64,000 nt of DNA from Linnemannia hyalina (GCA_019671135.1 JAHRHY010000002.1:2480001-2544000); one strand, 5' to 3'. Positions 32,424 through 45,177 are shown, numbered from the stretch's first letter. Notes: a model not told the origin generated them from the letters alone. Numbers and translations are program-made.

Positions 32424-35400
32424 TCACTCGGTGTCGGTGTTGTTGTTCTCGGCTTCCTCCTTGGCGAGCTTTTCAGCCTCCTCTTGCTCTTGAAGACTAA
32501 CAAAGACCTCCTCCAGCGTCGTCAACGAAAGTCCGACACTCTTGACGCCCAATTGGTTGGCCGCAATCTCGCTGTCCAGATGGGCAAACAGACCAGGGAG
32601 AGCCGCCTTCTTGTCCTGGATGTACTCCTGAGCACTCCGCCCATTCCGCTGCTCAACCGTACCAGTCGTGGGCAAGACATACGTAATATCCGTCGCGGTG
32701 TTGACATCTATCGTCGCATCAGGGAAATGCTGTTGAACAATCGCCGTCGCACGCTCCTCATCAAACAGGGTCGTGTTGACTTCATGACGATCCTCGTCCA
32801 AGTAATTCGTTGCCTGGATTTCGTTGTTGTGGTAGTGGTTCTGCTTCTGTTTGGCATGGCGCTGGTCCGCCAACATGACACGGCGCTTCTCGAGACTCAG
32901 ACGGTACCCCAGTCCAAAGCGGTTCTTCAAGAACAAGGAGCTGCCCATGGTCTGCAACTGACCGTCCGACAAGATCATAATACGGTCACCCAGAGCATCA
33001 GCCTCCTCCATCGAGTGGGTCGTCAACAGGATGGCACGTCCAGCCTTCGAGTCCTGCATCAGCTGCCAGACCTGCTTGCGAGTAAAGACATCCATACCGG
33101 TGGTAGGCTCATCGAGCAAGACAACCTTGGGGTCACCGAGGAAAGCAAGGGCGACCGAGAGCTTGCGCTTCATTCCTCCCGAAAAGGTGGCGACACGCTC
33201 GTGCTTTTTTTCCTTGAGGTAGACGTCCTCCAAAAGGTGATCGAGGTACTCGTCCAACAGCTGCTGAGGTGACCGAGAGCCGTTGGAAGATCCATCGGCA
33301 GAACCAGCGTTGGTGCGGCCCAGGACCTTGACACCCTTGATGGTCGCATAGAGCTGAACAGTCTCCCAGGCAGAAAGGTTTTCGAAGAGGACATCGTGCT
33401 GAGGGCAGACACCCATCTGCTTCTGTACCTCGGTCAAAGTACGCATGTCTACCTTGCGACCACCAGCGGCATCACTTCCAGGCATCAAGTGTCCATTGAC
33501 GACGACAGACCCGGAAGAGGGCTTTACCATACCCATGATAATCGACAGAGAGGTGGTTTTTCCGGCACCGTTATGACCAAGGAATCCGAGAATCTCGTTC
33601 TTGTGGACCTCAAGATCCAAACCCTTGACGACCTCCTGGTGCTGAACGCCTGAAAAAGGACCAGTCTTGCGCTCGGACTTTGGAGGGTAGAACAAACGAA
33701 CAAACAAGCCATAGAGAGGGATGCTGTAGGCCCAGCCAGGTCCAGTCGAGTACACCTTGCGGATGCCTCTGGCAACGATGATGCTGCGATCCTCGACGGG
33801 GATGTGAGAGATATCGACCTGCTCAAACATATCCGAGTACTCCTTGGCGGCAGGTGCTCTAACAGGATCGAGAGTCTCGGTGGAGCGCTGGAAATCGTGA
33901 GGGAGGATTTCAGCGGCATTACGATACTGTCCAAAGCCCCAGTAGCTGGGACGCAAGAAAAAGTCGAAGGGCAGGGCATTTCCAAACTCTCCAGGGAAGA
34001 CTGCATCAAGGTACCAGGCGATGAAGGAGAACAGAACGGCGTCGATAGCCAACATCCATAAAGCCTTGCCACAAGGTCCAGCGGACAAGTTGCCAAAGGT
34101 GACACCACCCAATGCGGCCTCGACGTCGGAGATATAGCTGATGGCACGACCAATGGCGACAGAGGGAAGCAAGAATAGGAGAGTCTCGGTGGTAGGATCA
34201 ATAATCTTGCCGCCTCCAAAGACGAGCGCCATGCAGATACCAAAGGAGCCGACGGTCCAGATCAAGATCATGAACGAAGCAGTGTTGCTCTTCTTGGGGT
34301 CGGCGACCATGACAGAGGCAATGGTTCCAAATGCTGTGCAGGAGAACGAGAAAAGGACCAAGATCAACCAGACAATGAAGGCGTTGGTGTTGGTGAAGAT
34401 CTTGCCGACAAAGAGGATCATGACCATCAGGGCACACGTAGCCAGGTTCTGAATGCTATTAGATGCATGAATATTTACATCGTTAATAAGACCTCCTGTG
34501 TTTGGTGTACTGAAGCGTCGATGAGGAATGCACAATAGAGACGTGACAGTGTATATTAGCGAAGGATGACTTACTTTTGCATCAGCCAGAGAGAGATCAG
34601 GTAAGGATCCCTGTGCATACCCATCATGGTCATAGCCATACGAATCTTCTTCTTCTTCTCTTCAACAAGAATACTGAGAACACCAACCCAGACAGCCTGG
34701 AAACAAAAGATGATATAGTAGGGATTCAATCCTTGGTTGATGGACGAGCCCAAACCAACAAAGTTGGCGCACGAGATAAATGTCCTGCCGACTCCAGAGT
34801 TCGCAGTGCCGGGATCGGTCTTCAGGGGAAGAGGCGACGAGAGTCCTGGCTTTCCGTTGGCCTTGCGACGCAAGTTGATCGCCGCACGCTCCACATAAAC
34901 CTAATGCAGATGACGTTGCAAGACATTTAGGAAGCGCGTTCGTTTTTCATAGAGTGGAAAAGTCAATTGATAGGAAAGGAGACTCATGTTTTTACCTGAG
35001 CGGTGGCGAAGCGAGAGTTGAGGTACTCAGAGTTGGAGTAAGAGGTATGGTTGGCGAGGATGGTGTACTGGTACAGATCAGCAGGAGATCCTCCAGCAGC
35101 AGAAGGGGTCGTCAAGTTGGTCGAAGGTCCGTAAAAGACAACGCCGACAACAAAGTTCCTTGGCGAGGCGTCGTATGCAGCTGTCATTTCAGCCTCATTG
35201 GTGTAGAATTTGGGGACGACCGACTTTGGTTCTGAGGCGGTGAAGAATCCAGCGAGTTCCGAGATAATGGGGTCAGTTGCTAGAAGTCCTGTGTATCCAA
35301 AATATGTGCATGCTGTTGTTGAGACGCAGGTGTCGTCGGAGAGGAAGGGCAATGCCTTGGCCGACATGTCTAGATTATCAGAGAAGAAAAAAAGGTTAGT

Positions 35401-36049
35401 TGGTGAGAATAAGGATATTGTGGTGAGGGAGCGAGTATCGAACGAGAGAGAGAGAGAGCGCGACGATTGATGTTATTTGGACGTACGTTGTGCGGGACCC
35501 TTGGCAGAGAGGTGAAGGAAGACAAGAACCAGCACCATCCAGACAGGCTACGAGAGGTGGACATTGAAGAGGACATATTTGTGAGTAAGTTTGTTCAATT
35601 GAAAGGAATTGGGAGGGTTAAAAAATTAAGCTACGGGCATAGCGGATTGGTAGCCGTACCTGGAATACCGCATTGCTATTTTCACAGAGGGGAACAGAAA
35701 GTATAGCAAGTACGTGGTCAGACACCTTGTTCTCGTCAGAAAAAGAAGACAGTTGAGAAAGAAGGCATGATTGTGCTTACATGGTCTGGGCAAAATCGCG
35801 GATACGGATCTTGATGTTCTTGATGGTGAGAGCAACAAACTGCTGCTTGGCGGTAGGTAAGGAGATGACATTGTAGCTAGCCTGGGCTGTTAGGCGTGAC
35901 ACAGGGTCTGTCAGGTTTGCTTTGTGGTTGTCCGAGTGAGACATGAGGGGCCGTTCCTGAGAGTGAAGTTCGTGGAGGGAATGACTTTCCGAGGCCGATG
36001 AACCGATTGACAAGCGAGAGGGGGCCAGGTGGTGGGCACTCAAACTCAT
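32424..36049 (-). CDS. ABCA-type half-size ABC transporter
   Basis: Six exons: 35781-36049, 35660-35675 (16 nt), 35487-35547, 34996-35369, 34575-34900 and 32424-34455, giving about 1,025 aa with one membrane domain and one ATPase domain. The N-terminal cytosolic stretch leads to the first helix, VWMVLVLVFLHLSAKG, then a luminal loop (FLSDDTCVSTTACTYFGYTG). The ABC2 helices follow (NLATCALMVMILFVGKIF onward). The nucleotide-binding domain has Walker A GHNGAGKTTSL, signature TFSGGMKRKLSVAL, Walker B VVLLDEPTTGMD and H-loop LLTTHSMEEADAL. A regulatory tail ends LTTLEEVFVSLQEQEEAEKL, as in ABCA proteins. Family members move lipids; the substrate here is unknown. The microexon is needed to keep frame (TINAVFQ joins PVWMV). 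Confidence 0.9.
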
Positions 36050-37579
36050 GCAGTAGGAGGAGGTGATGAATGTGAATGTAAGTGAGGGTGAGTGAGGGTG
36101 GGTGGCGATGAGGAGAGGAGAGGAGAGGAGAGGTGACAGTCCGAGTGGGATGAACAATAAAAGGCACTAAGAGCGGAAGAAGGGACGGGAGGAAAGAAGA
36201 ATGAGAAGAATGAGAAGAGAAGAGAAGAGAAGAAGACAGAGTGGAGGGATAGAAGTAAGAACGCAAGGGAGTGAGACTGAGATTACAGGCAACTCTAATT
36301 GAAGAATTAACCTTTTCGACAGATGGGAATAGGCGATGGGGGGCACCATTTTATATCCGACAGTCAGTGATGGGGGATGGATATTTCTGTCCAGGGGAAC
36401 AAGTCGCACGAGAAAGCATGCCGCACTTCTCTGTCTGAAGAGGGCAATGACCGGTGACGGCCTGTTGATGCACAAGTCAATTGAAAACAGTGGGGATCGA
36501 CTTTGGTATCTTTCAGAACAATAGCCAGAGTTCGGGCTTCCAAGTCAATTCCAATGGATCGAATTGAACAGAGTTAACTAAAGCAACTGTCGACTTGAAA
36601 AAAGGGGACTTGGCTGACAGCAGAATGCCAAGTCCTGTTTGTTGTCTCCCTGGGTCAAGTCATATCAGGACATTAACGTCCTCCTTCCAAGGGAAAACAC
36701 AAAATCATAATGACAGCCCTTTTCCGATCCTTGGGCTGTATCCCTCAAATCTCTCACTTGCCTGCGATTGCTATCTCGGAAACGTCAACAACATAAATCG
36801 CCCTTCTCCCACCTTGCCTTCCTCCTCTCCTGCAATACCATCCATTCATGATCAATTGTTAGCTGTTTAAACAAGGAAGCTGAAGCGAACAAATCTCATG
36901 ATTGAATGCTTTGATCTTGACCTTTCTCTCGTTCATGGGTTTTCCACACCCACATCGTTGACAGATCTTTTTATAAGAGTGCGCCCGTCTGTTATTGAAT
37001 TCCAAAAATGGACACGCCGCACTTTTCTCTCTCTTTGGTTGGCTGTCGCCAAGCTTGGCTATCGCCAAGCTCCCACTCTGGGTTGGGCTTTTTTCCAGTA
37101 TCAACAACACCTGACAAATTAACTTAACTTTGCCATTGTCAAGGTTTCGATCAAAAGGGTCCAACACTCAGGGTTACACCATTCAAAACAACACACGCCG
37201 CTCAAGTTTAACATCACTGCTCTACCCCCCTCTCCTTGTTGGTCTCCCACTGCTTGTCTTTCTTTTCAATTTCCTTTTTTTTCCTTCGATGCAGAACAGA
37301 CGAAGGATCGACACTACCAGCTTTTCGTTCGGTACGAAGACGGCGGCTTTTTTCTCTTCATCAAGATGTCAAAGTAGCTCCAACATAGCAGTCCTAAAGT
37401 CGACTTTCATGGCTCATCACCCACCCACTTTTTTCATTCCACCTACGAAAAAAAAAGTGTACGCGCCAGCATGTCCCCGCGGCGATATGGATGCAATTGT
37501 TTCTTCCTTTATTATGGCTGATTCTCCTTGTTGATGTAGAGTACGCATATGATATGTTCCATTTCTGCCCATCTGAGAC
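36050..37579. other. Intergenic, about 1.5 kb
   Basis: GAGAG-rich low-complexity repeats at 36110-36240 lie at the ABC transporter promoter side. A plus-strand ORF near 37130-37534 shows no family features. No RNA gene was recognised. Confidence 0.45.
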
Positions 37580-38633
37580 CTAGAACAGATCGAGGGCGGT
37601 GTCGTTATCCTTCTTCAACAGCTCAAGCATGCCAGGAGGGAGCAATGGTTCCAGCTTCTTGGCCTTCTTTGACTTTTTCGTTGACTCCTCACCCTCAACG
37701 GCGACTTCTGTAGATTCCTTGGGAGGGAGGGCAATGTAACGGAAGGGCATCGTTACGGTCTCCTTCTTGCGCAACTTGATCTCTGGGTGGTCGATGAATT
37801 GGATCTGATCCAATGGGGCTAAATGTTACATTTAAGGATAGGTTTAGATGGGTGAGTATACAACAGCCTTTTCTTTCCTGCAATTACTGTCCTGCTCCAT
37901 GACTCTTGTATGATGTATTCGCTACTTGTGGAGGCAATTAGGTAACCTATGAAAGACTTACTCTTGCCCTCGACAACACGACGAGAAACATTGACGGCGG
38001 TATCGGTGGTCATTTGAACAGGTCCCAAGTGACGAGTAGCGAATCCCAACTTTCTCAACTCTCCAGTACGATCTATCGCAATCAAAATGATTCATTGGCC
38101 CAACTAGTCAGCCTTTTTGTTTCCCCTTGACTCAATTGAACGTCGTATACATGAACTCAAGGCAGACAAAGCCTTACCTCTTGGTGGGTCATCACCCAAG
38201 ATACCTCCAAAAAGGAAAAAGTCATAAGTGTCAGCATCTTCGGGGGCGAGGGGGTAAGGCGAAGAAGGGTCGAGGAGACAGACCTTCTCGTGGGGGATAC
38301 GGTCACCCATGGTCAGGATATCCTCGGTGTGGCAGTGGGCTTTTCTGAGCGAGGCAGGCATATCGGCGAGAGTCTTGGGGGTGAGAGCAGTGAAGTAGAT
38401 GTGCTCGGCGCCGCAGACAGAGACCATGTGCTCGTACTCCAGCGTGCACCAGTCGTGCATGCCTAATTATCCAAGTCCAGTAAAGTGAGACAGTTGAAAG
38501 TACATAGTCAGCCTCTCCGATACTGTATTGGTGTTGTTCGCTCAAAGTAGTGCCTGCTTCTTCCTGATATATCCTGTATTGTGTTTTTCCTCGCACCTTC
38601 TTCCATATGTTCGACGATGTAGTTCTTGGCCAT
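37580..38633 (-). CDS. SFM1: SPOUT protein arginine methyltransferase Sfm1
   Basis: Four exons: 38597-38633, 38178-38462, 37962-38072 and 37580-37818, giving 223 aa (yeast Sfm1 is slightly shorter). It opens NYIVEHMEEGMHDWCTLEYE, close to the yeast IIEHMEEG start. KVCLLDPSSPYPLAPEDAD, FFLFGGILGDDPPRDRTGEL and GPVQMTTDTAVNVSRRVV follow, which are the knotted SAM-binding core. IDHPEIKLRKKETVTMPFRY and PPGMLELLKKDNDTALD end it. In yeast this enzyme methylates a single arginine on ribosomal protein uS3 (Rps3). It is transcribed divergently from COQ4 across 276 bp. A Lys/Ser/Glu-rich insertion (VEGEESTKKSKKAKKLEP) precedes the last conserved block. Confidence 0.92.
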
Positions 38634-38909
38634 GTTGTCTGGTTTGCTGTTGGTCGTTGGTTGATTAAGGTGATCAAGAGAAAAAGAAAAAAAAAAAGTA
38701 CCATGAGCTTTGACCGACCTCTGTTTGTAAACAGCGTCAACTAATTAACAGTCCCACCACCGCGAAGGAACAAACTTTCCATTCAGCGTGGGCGCAAGCT
38801 GTGCTCTTGTATTCTCCTTTCCGTTCCTTTTTCGTTTCGTTTCGTTTCTCTTCCTTCATCACACCTCCATCGCACCTTTTCATACTCCCCCCCAAATCAC
38901 CCATTCACC
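38634..38909. promoter_or_regulatory. Divergent promoter region, SFM1 / COQ4
   Basis: A 276-bp interval between two start codons pointing outward. The COQ4 side has tandem TTTCG units (about 38825-38850) and a C run before the ATG. Specific factor sites cannot be assigned by eye. Confidence 0.6.
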
Positions 38910-40051
38910 ATGTCGGCACGTATTTTCACACGGACCAACTCATCAGTCTTGAAGCAATGCCTCACCCGCACAGGAGCCACCCCTTCTCTCGCAAGGTCCG
39001 CAGTTCCTTGTGCTAGCCTCTTCACCTGTCGTTCACCGCGTATGTCAAGTCACGACGCGTCCCCGATTTTTCCTACACGACTATCATCAGTTGATCATAT
39101 CAGCGCCTCAACTAACTCAATTAACCTCTCAATTGTTAGTTGAAGCCCCAACCGGCAAACTCTATGAGGGTCATATCCCCATCTCACCCTTGCAGCGCAC
39201 CATCCTGGCTGTCGGATCTGCATTCACAGCCCTTGCCAATCCCTTGCGCGGAGGTAATTATTATCATACCCTTTCTCACTATCATTACATCCATACTCTA
39301 ACACACCGGCAAACGACTTTTTTTTTTTAACCAACCCGTTCTTGTTTTCTCCTTCATGTTCAGATATGGTGGCAGCATTGGGAGAGACGACGAGCGGGAT
39401 CTTTCTGAACAGGATCAGGGATCAGATGCTTCAGGACCCGGAGGGACGCCGCATCCTCCGCGAGAGACCTGTCATCACCTCTGAGACCATGCAACTCGAT
39501 ACCCTTCGTCAGCTCCCCGATGGTACCTTTGGACGTGAATACGTCCGTTTTTTGGACGACCAACAAGTCTCTCCCGATACCCGCGAGCCTGTAAAAATCA
39601 AAAACAACAACTCTACCATTCTCATCGTAAGACATAGATTGTACCTTGACATCTTAATAACTGACACGCGATCCGTTGATGACCACTTGATATATAGGTG
39701 CACTATGTGGATTCAGAGGAATTGGCATACGTGATGCAAAGATACCGCGAGACACACGATTTCTACCACACACTGACAGGATTGCCGGTAACGGTTGATG
39801 GCGAGATTGCGCTCAAGTGGTTCGAAATGGCCCAGACAGGCCTGCCCATGACTATGCTCTCGTCCTTTTTTGGACCATTGAGACTGTCATCCGAAGAGCG
39901 GGAGAGACTGTTTAATGTCTATGTTCCCTGGGCGTTGGAGAATGGGAGCACGGGCAAGCTGTTGATGAACGTGAGGTGGGAGGAGTGGATGGAGAAACCT
40001 GTTGAGGATGTTCAGCGGGAACTTGGTGTTCGACCATGCCCCGAGGTGTAA
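38910..40051 (+). CDS. COQ4: Ubiquinone biosynthesis protein COQ4
   Basis: Four exons: 38910-39039, 39140-39253, 39364-39590 (or to 39626) and 39698-40051, giving 274 aa (286 with the longer exon 3). An Arg/Ser/Thr-rich presequence (SARIFTRTNSSVLKQ) suits mitochondrial import. Core motifs are YEGHIPISPLQRTILAVGS, GDMVAALGETTSG, DGTFGREYVRFLDD and YVMQRYRETHDFYHTLTG. The metal motif HDFYH with Glu 12 residues on (VDGE) is present. The C-terminus has VRWEEWMEKPVEDVQRELGV. COQ4 organises the CoQ synthome in the inner-membrane matrix face and has been linked to C1 decarboxylation/hydroxylation. Two in-frame donors end exon 3: the first gives REPVHYVDSEELAYV, matching the family best; the second has the stronger GTAAGA consensus. 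Confidence 0.93.
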
Positions 40052-40178
40052 GAAGATCTTAAATATTGACAACTAGAACAATATAAAAGGCTTTTTTGAC
40101 GCGTTTTTATTTCATGGGTCTATATGGTGATTTGTTTCGCTGGGTGTCGGTATCCTGTTAGCCTGCGTTGATCCTGCT

Positions 40179-41495
40179 TTAGAACACTTCGTCTCCTTGT
40201 TTGGTCTCGGTCAAACTCAACATCTCGAGCTGTCCCTTGCCCTTTGTCTCTGACTGAAGCAACTCGTTGATGGGTCTGAACTGTCCTGGGTCAATCAAGC
40301 ACGTCTATATATATACAATGCAAAGGGGTTAGCATATCTTGTTACTGTGGGCTAGTATTCATGCCGACTTTTAAAATCTCGTCCGCAGTACTTTCTCCTT
40401 CCACCTGATACAGTTCTCTTGTTCTTACCCATTCGTAGTTCTCGTCCAGATCCTCATCCTCCTTGGATGCAATCATGGTCATCAACTTGTCCTTTATCCT
40501 CTTTCCATCCTTCGAGGGAACCACGATCCTGATTCGCATCTGAGCTCTGGCAATGGGGATAGTCTTCTTCTCCAACAACTGCTTGATCACATCCAATGCC
40601 TGGGACTTCGCTGAACGAGAGGGGTTGACGGACAAGTGAAGATCAGCCATGGCCTTTTCGATCATTGTGACGGTATAGGGGCGTTTGGTCTCGGGGTTGA
40701 CGCACTTCTCGGCGACGGTTGTGGCAATATCACGGTACATGCCCTCCAACATCGATGCGCGCTCCTTTTCTCCGACCTGCAATTCTCCCTTCTTCAAGAT
40801 CTATGGTTATGAAAACAGTGGAAAGAGAGGAGTAAGTACTTGTATCTGACCACCTTTTACATCGAGATGTCATTTCCAGTTGGTGAAAGTGTCTAATGGG
40901 TGATGTGTACCTCAAGGATAATGGCGTTGCGGTCTTCTGTCTTGAAACACTTCATAAGATCTTCCTTATTGGCCGCCTGCCCTTTTGAGACGTTCAGAAA
41001 CACATTGTCAATCTGCATCACCTCTCCAAGATCCTTTTCACTATCATATTAACAATCAAAAGATAGCATGTTAATTGTGTGGTAATGCGATGAGATGTAG
41101 GAAAGAAAAAGAAGCAGCAAGCCTGACCGGCGAGCGTAGTGGTGAGTAAGACGACAAACTTACACGCCACTTCTCCATTCCATGACCTTGTTCTTGTAGC
41201 AGGCAATCTCGAATCTCTTGCCGCCCTTGCGGTACCGAACGATAGAGACGTTGGTCAACCTGTTCTTGTTTGAAAGGTGTTAAGTTGTTAGTCTTCCTGC
41301 TTGTTGCTGTTTGTTGCATTCCTTTTGTCCATATACATCTTGCAAGGGTGGAATGTCGTACTTAATCTGGGTGTTGGGCTATGCATCGCAAAACAAGAGT
41401 GAATGAGGTTAGACACTTGAGACTTGTAGGTAGAACTGGGAAGAGTTGAGTATGAAGAAAGACACAGAGGTGAGGTCTACCTGGACGATAACCAT
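40179..41495 (-). CDS. SDO1: Ribosome maturation protein SBDS/Sdo1
   Basis: Six exons: 41481-41495 (15 nt), 41362-41378 (17 nt), 41164-41259, 40911-41040, 40429-40800 and 40179-40304, giving 251 aa, the normal length. The joined start is [20 protein letters not shown], then [39 protein letters not shown] and [40 protein letters not shown] and [19 protein letters not shown] follow, and it ends with [18 protein letters not shown]. With the GTPase Efl1 it releases Tif6/eIF6 from nascent 60S subunits. It is divergent from the downstream dehydrogenase gene across 534 bp. Two tiny 5' exons make automatic start prediction prone to error. Confidence 0.94.
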
Positions 41496-42029
41496 GGTTG
41501 TAGTAGTAAGTAGGCGGTTGTGTAAAGTGTGGAGGAAGAGTGTGTAGAGGAGAAAAAAAGAAAAAAGACATCTGTTATTAATCAGCCAATGGCAGTCACT
41601 GGATGCGTGCTGCGGCCGCATGAGAAAGCGCGAACAAAAGCATGATCACCTACTATGAAGGCCTGGTGCCTGGGAGGTAACTTACAATTAACACCGGATC
41701 CTGTTGAACACGTCCTAGGAACTTATCTATGACTACCTATCCTTGCCCCTCGTCTCCAACAAGGTAGAGCACACAATTGAGAAATTGACTTCGATGTCCC
41801 TTGGGTTCGACGCGTACTTTATTTTATTTGTCCGAAAGGGAACACAAGACACATTTTTTTGTCCTTTGACAGTGCCCGCTCATTCACACGACTCATCCCC
41901 AACCCAACCAACGGACCCACCCGGAACCAACCACCCTTCTCTTTTTCTTCTTTCTTTCCCTCTTCGTTGTTCTTTATCCTTTTTTTCCTATTTTTTCACT
42001 TTTCGCCCTTCTGCCTCTCTTAAAAACCA
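41496..42029. promoter_or_regulatory. Divergent promoter region, SDO1 / hydroxyacid dehydrogenase
   Basis: A 534-bp interval between outward-facing starts. A pyrimidine-rich leader (about 41880-42025) precedes the plus-strand gene. No other gene was seen. Confidence 0.5.
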
Positions 42030-43450
42030 ATGATTCATCGTGTTTTAACTCAGTCTAGAATCACCACCACAACCCCATCAATTTTTTCACACATCCTTAA
42101 GCGTTCATTCTCCTCTTCCATGACCGACCTTCAGCGCTCAAAACTCCTCGTCACCAGGACACTCCCTCAACTCTCTCAGGCTCGCCTCGACAAGGGCTTT
42201 GACGGGTGTGTATTTCTCTCAGTCCTTTCTACTCTGTCTTTTGACGAAGGTTACCTCTGATACGAAAAATATTCCCACAGCTGACACCCAACCTTGCGAT
42301 CGTTCAATTGCAATAGGGTGGATATTGTGCAGTGGAAGGAGGATCGCGCTATTCCTAGACAAGAGTTCCTCAAGCTCGCCAAGGGTGCCGACGGGATTCT
42401 TTGTCTCTTGACTGATAAGGTTGATGCTGAATTGCTGGACGCCGCAGGTACAGTTCCTCATCGTTCAAACGCGAACAAGCCTGACTGGATTTCATTCTAA
42501 AATATATCCTTATGCCAACTGGTTTTTAACCAAAAAAAAAAAAAAATGCCATGCAATAATAGGCCCCCAATTGAAGGTGGTGTCGACAATGTCGGTGGGC
42601 TACGATCACGTCACGGTGTCAGAATTGGAGGCACGCAAGATCGCGTTGGGTATCACCCCAGGAGTCCTCACTGAGGCAACAGCGGATACCACTGTCCTCC
42701 TCGTCCTATCTGCAGCTCGGAGGTTGCGTGAGGGTGTCGATGCAGTCATTCAGGGCAAGTGGGGCACCTGGAGTCCTACTTGGTTGCTGGGGTCTCAACT
42801 GACGGACAAGACTGTCGGAATTGTCGGGCTTGGACGGATTGGTGTTGCGGTCGCCAAAAGACTGAAGGCGTTTGGAGTTCAAAAGTTTGTGTACCAGGGA
42901 ACGCGTCCCAAGAAGGACGTTGAGAAGGAAGTTGGTGGAGAGATTGAGTTTGTGGACATGGATAGGTTGTTGAAGGAGTCGGATGTGATCTGTGTATGCT
43001 GTGCCTTGACAGACAAGACCAAGAATATGTTTGATTATGCGGCCTTCTCCAAAATGAAGGACTCTGTGGTAAGTTATGTTGCGTCTCTTTGTCGTGTCGC
43101 ACGCGTTCTAATACTAGACCGGTGTGTAATGCTAACGCTAAATAATTCACTCTTTTTTTCGTCAATCTCATATGTAGGTGTTTGTGAACACGGCGCGTGG
43201 CGGTATTGTGGAACAGGACGGACTAGTCCGCGCACTCAGGGAAGGAAAGCTGGGATCTGTGGGATTGGATGTAACCGTGCCCGAACCCCTACCCACAGAT
43301 TCAGAGCTGCTGTCATTCCCCAACTGCATTGTCTTGCCTCATATCGGAAGCGGTACCCTCGAGACTAGGACCGCCATGTCAGAGATTGCGATTGAAAATG
43401 TCCTCAGCGGCATCAAGGGCGAGCGCCTTCCTCACCCTCACGATGCCTAG
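42030..43450 (+). CDS. D-2-hydroxyacid dehydrogenase (glyoxylate/hydroxypyruvate reductase type)
   Basis: Four exons: 42030-42205, 42317-42447, 42563-43068 and 43178-43450, giving 361 aa. The NAD(P) fold has GLGRIGVAVAKRLKAFG. Substrate-side motifs are STMSVGYDHVTVSELEARKI and TPGVLTEATADTTVLLVL. The catalytic Arg lies in FVNTARGGIVEQDGLVRAL, the Glu in GLDVTVPEPLPTDSELL and the His in VLPHIGSGTLETR. The WSPTWLLGSQL stretch resembles GRHPR. An Arg/Ser/Thr-rich leader of 30 residues precedes a second in-frame ATG at 42120, whose product would match the usual cytosolic length. Dual mitochondrial and cytosolic forms are plausible. Likely role: reduction of glyoxylate or hydroxypyruvate. Substrate preference needs assay. 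Confidence 0.9.
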
Positions 43451-45177
43451 AAATATTTCTTTATCTAGAATACATGTATAAACAATCGAAGTGTTAATAG
43501 CATGAACCGGTTGTTTGTTTTCGACTTGAGAGGCTGATAGAGGTTAGGATGGGAGAAGGGAACATGAGAAGGAAGGTTTTCTGATATGCGAGAAATTTGT
43601 AGTCTGTCAAAATGGTAAGCATGATGAATGATAGGGAAAACAATACCAAAAGGCATGTACTTTCTTCTTGGTTATTCGAGAAATCGATGAAAAGTAGAGT
43701 AGAAACCATGTTCTGGAGAGAGAAAGAGGAAAAGGGGCAGATCGACCGACTCGTCGTACATCAAACCTGCGCATAAAATTTTTGTTTTTTGCTCGCTCAC
43801 CTTCCCAGTCGACCTATGAAAAATAAAATCTTGCGGTTTTGTGGAAGGGGTATTATGATGTTTGCATAAAAGTACGGCGTGTCCCCTCGTTTTTTTTTCT
43901 GTTTCCATCGATGAGGATCGAAGAACAAGAGGGCTTCATCTGTTGGCAATGATCAGAGCGGAGGTTGTCTTCTCTATAACAATATACCAACTACTATAGG
44001 CTTTTTTTCCCGAAGCGAGGAAAAGTGGTGCCGATTGCGTCCATGTCTTCGGTAGATTGTCACCTTCTCCGTAGAGCAATTGAGAAGGCTGATATAATGG
44101 AAGAAGAAGAAAGTCGACAGCATCCTCGTCTGTCTCTGTCCATTCCATTCCAGCTTCAGGCACAACAAAGAACAAAAACAAGATAATAAAAAAGGCGCCG
44201 TAGTGTAACTTTTTTGTTCAGGGGACAATACAAAACAATAAGGCTAGCTTAGCACATGTTTGAGAACTCAGCGAAAAGCTCCACCTCGATTTCATTCAAA
44301 AGTCGATAGAGTCCAAAGGTAGAAGGCATGCGAACTAAAAGCAGTCTCTGTGGCTGTTGTTCGTCGGAGAAAAGTGATCCAAGGAGGGGAGCAGGCGGTG
44401 CTGTTTATTGTGCTTTTCTGTGTAATGGATGACTCTTGGCGTGATGAGCAAGCGGGCTGTGACAGGGAAGGAAGAGGGTAAAATTAGGTCCCCTTGGCTC
44501 ACAAGTGAAACTCCTTCTGCACCTTCCCACACTCTACCAAAATAGATATGGTACTTTGAAAGTTAAGTTAACTTCGCCAAGGTCGACGGGTAGTACAAAC
44601 TCCCTCTCCTTGGCTGTTGTCTCCTTCCAGGTGGAAGAATTAGCCTATTCCAGAGACGGGAAAAGTCGACCTGGGGTGATGAAGAGGCAAACATAGCAAA
44701 AGAAAGCGGCGTGCCCTTATGCCAACAGTCGGTGTGTGTGTTGTTGTCTGAGTTGGGGCTATATCCAGGTGGATAAGAAGATAATGGCAGATATCCCTTC
44801 GACCCATCAAGCAAGTCCAGCGGCCCAAAACCACAGACTGCAAAAGAACACAAACCAACAGGCAACCTTAAATAGGCTTGCATCCTCCACTAGTTTTTTT
44901 TCTTTTCCTTCTCTATTCTCAATTGCCTCTCTCTTTATTTTGGCTTCCTGTTGTTTATCCGCTCTTAAAGATTTCGAACAACCAACAAACCCTCTTTCCA
45001 CTTCTTTCTTTCTCTTCACTTTATTCTCCTCTCCTCTCTTTTCCCCCCTCACCAACTTCCATCCCCCTTTTTTCTCTCTTTGTATTATTACGCCCCATTG
45101 GTCAGCACACACTTCGCCCATTCATCCTCCCCCTCCCCTCCCCTCCCTTACTACTCTCATCACATATCACACACAGG
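43451..45177. other. Intergenic, about 1.7 kb
   Basis: No supportable gene. Short ORFs on both strands are low-complexity. The last 300 bp before 45178 are strongly CT-rich, the expected leader of the ABC transporter gene. Confidence 0.45.

Noticed and set aside
32352..33272. 306-codon plus-strand ORF
   Set aside because: Antisense shadow of the other ABC transporter's nucleotide-binding domain.
37130..37534. Plus-strand ORF with a hydrophobic stretch
   Set aside because: No ATG at its start, low complexity, and no family resemblance.
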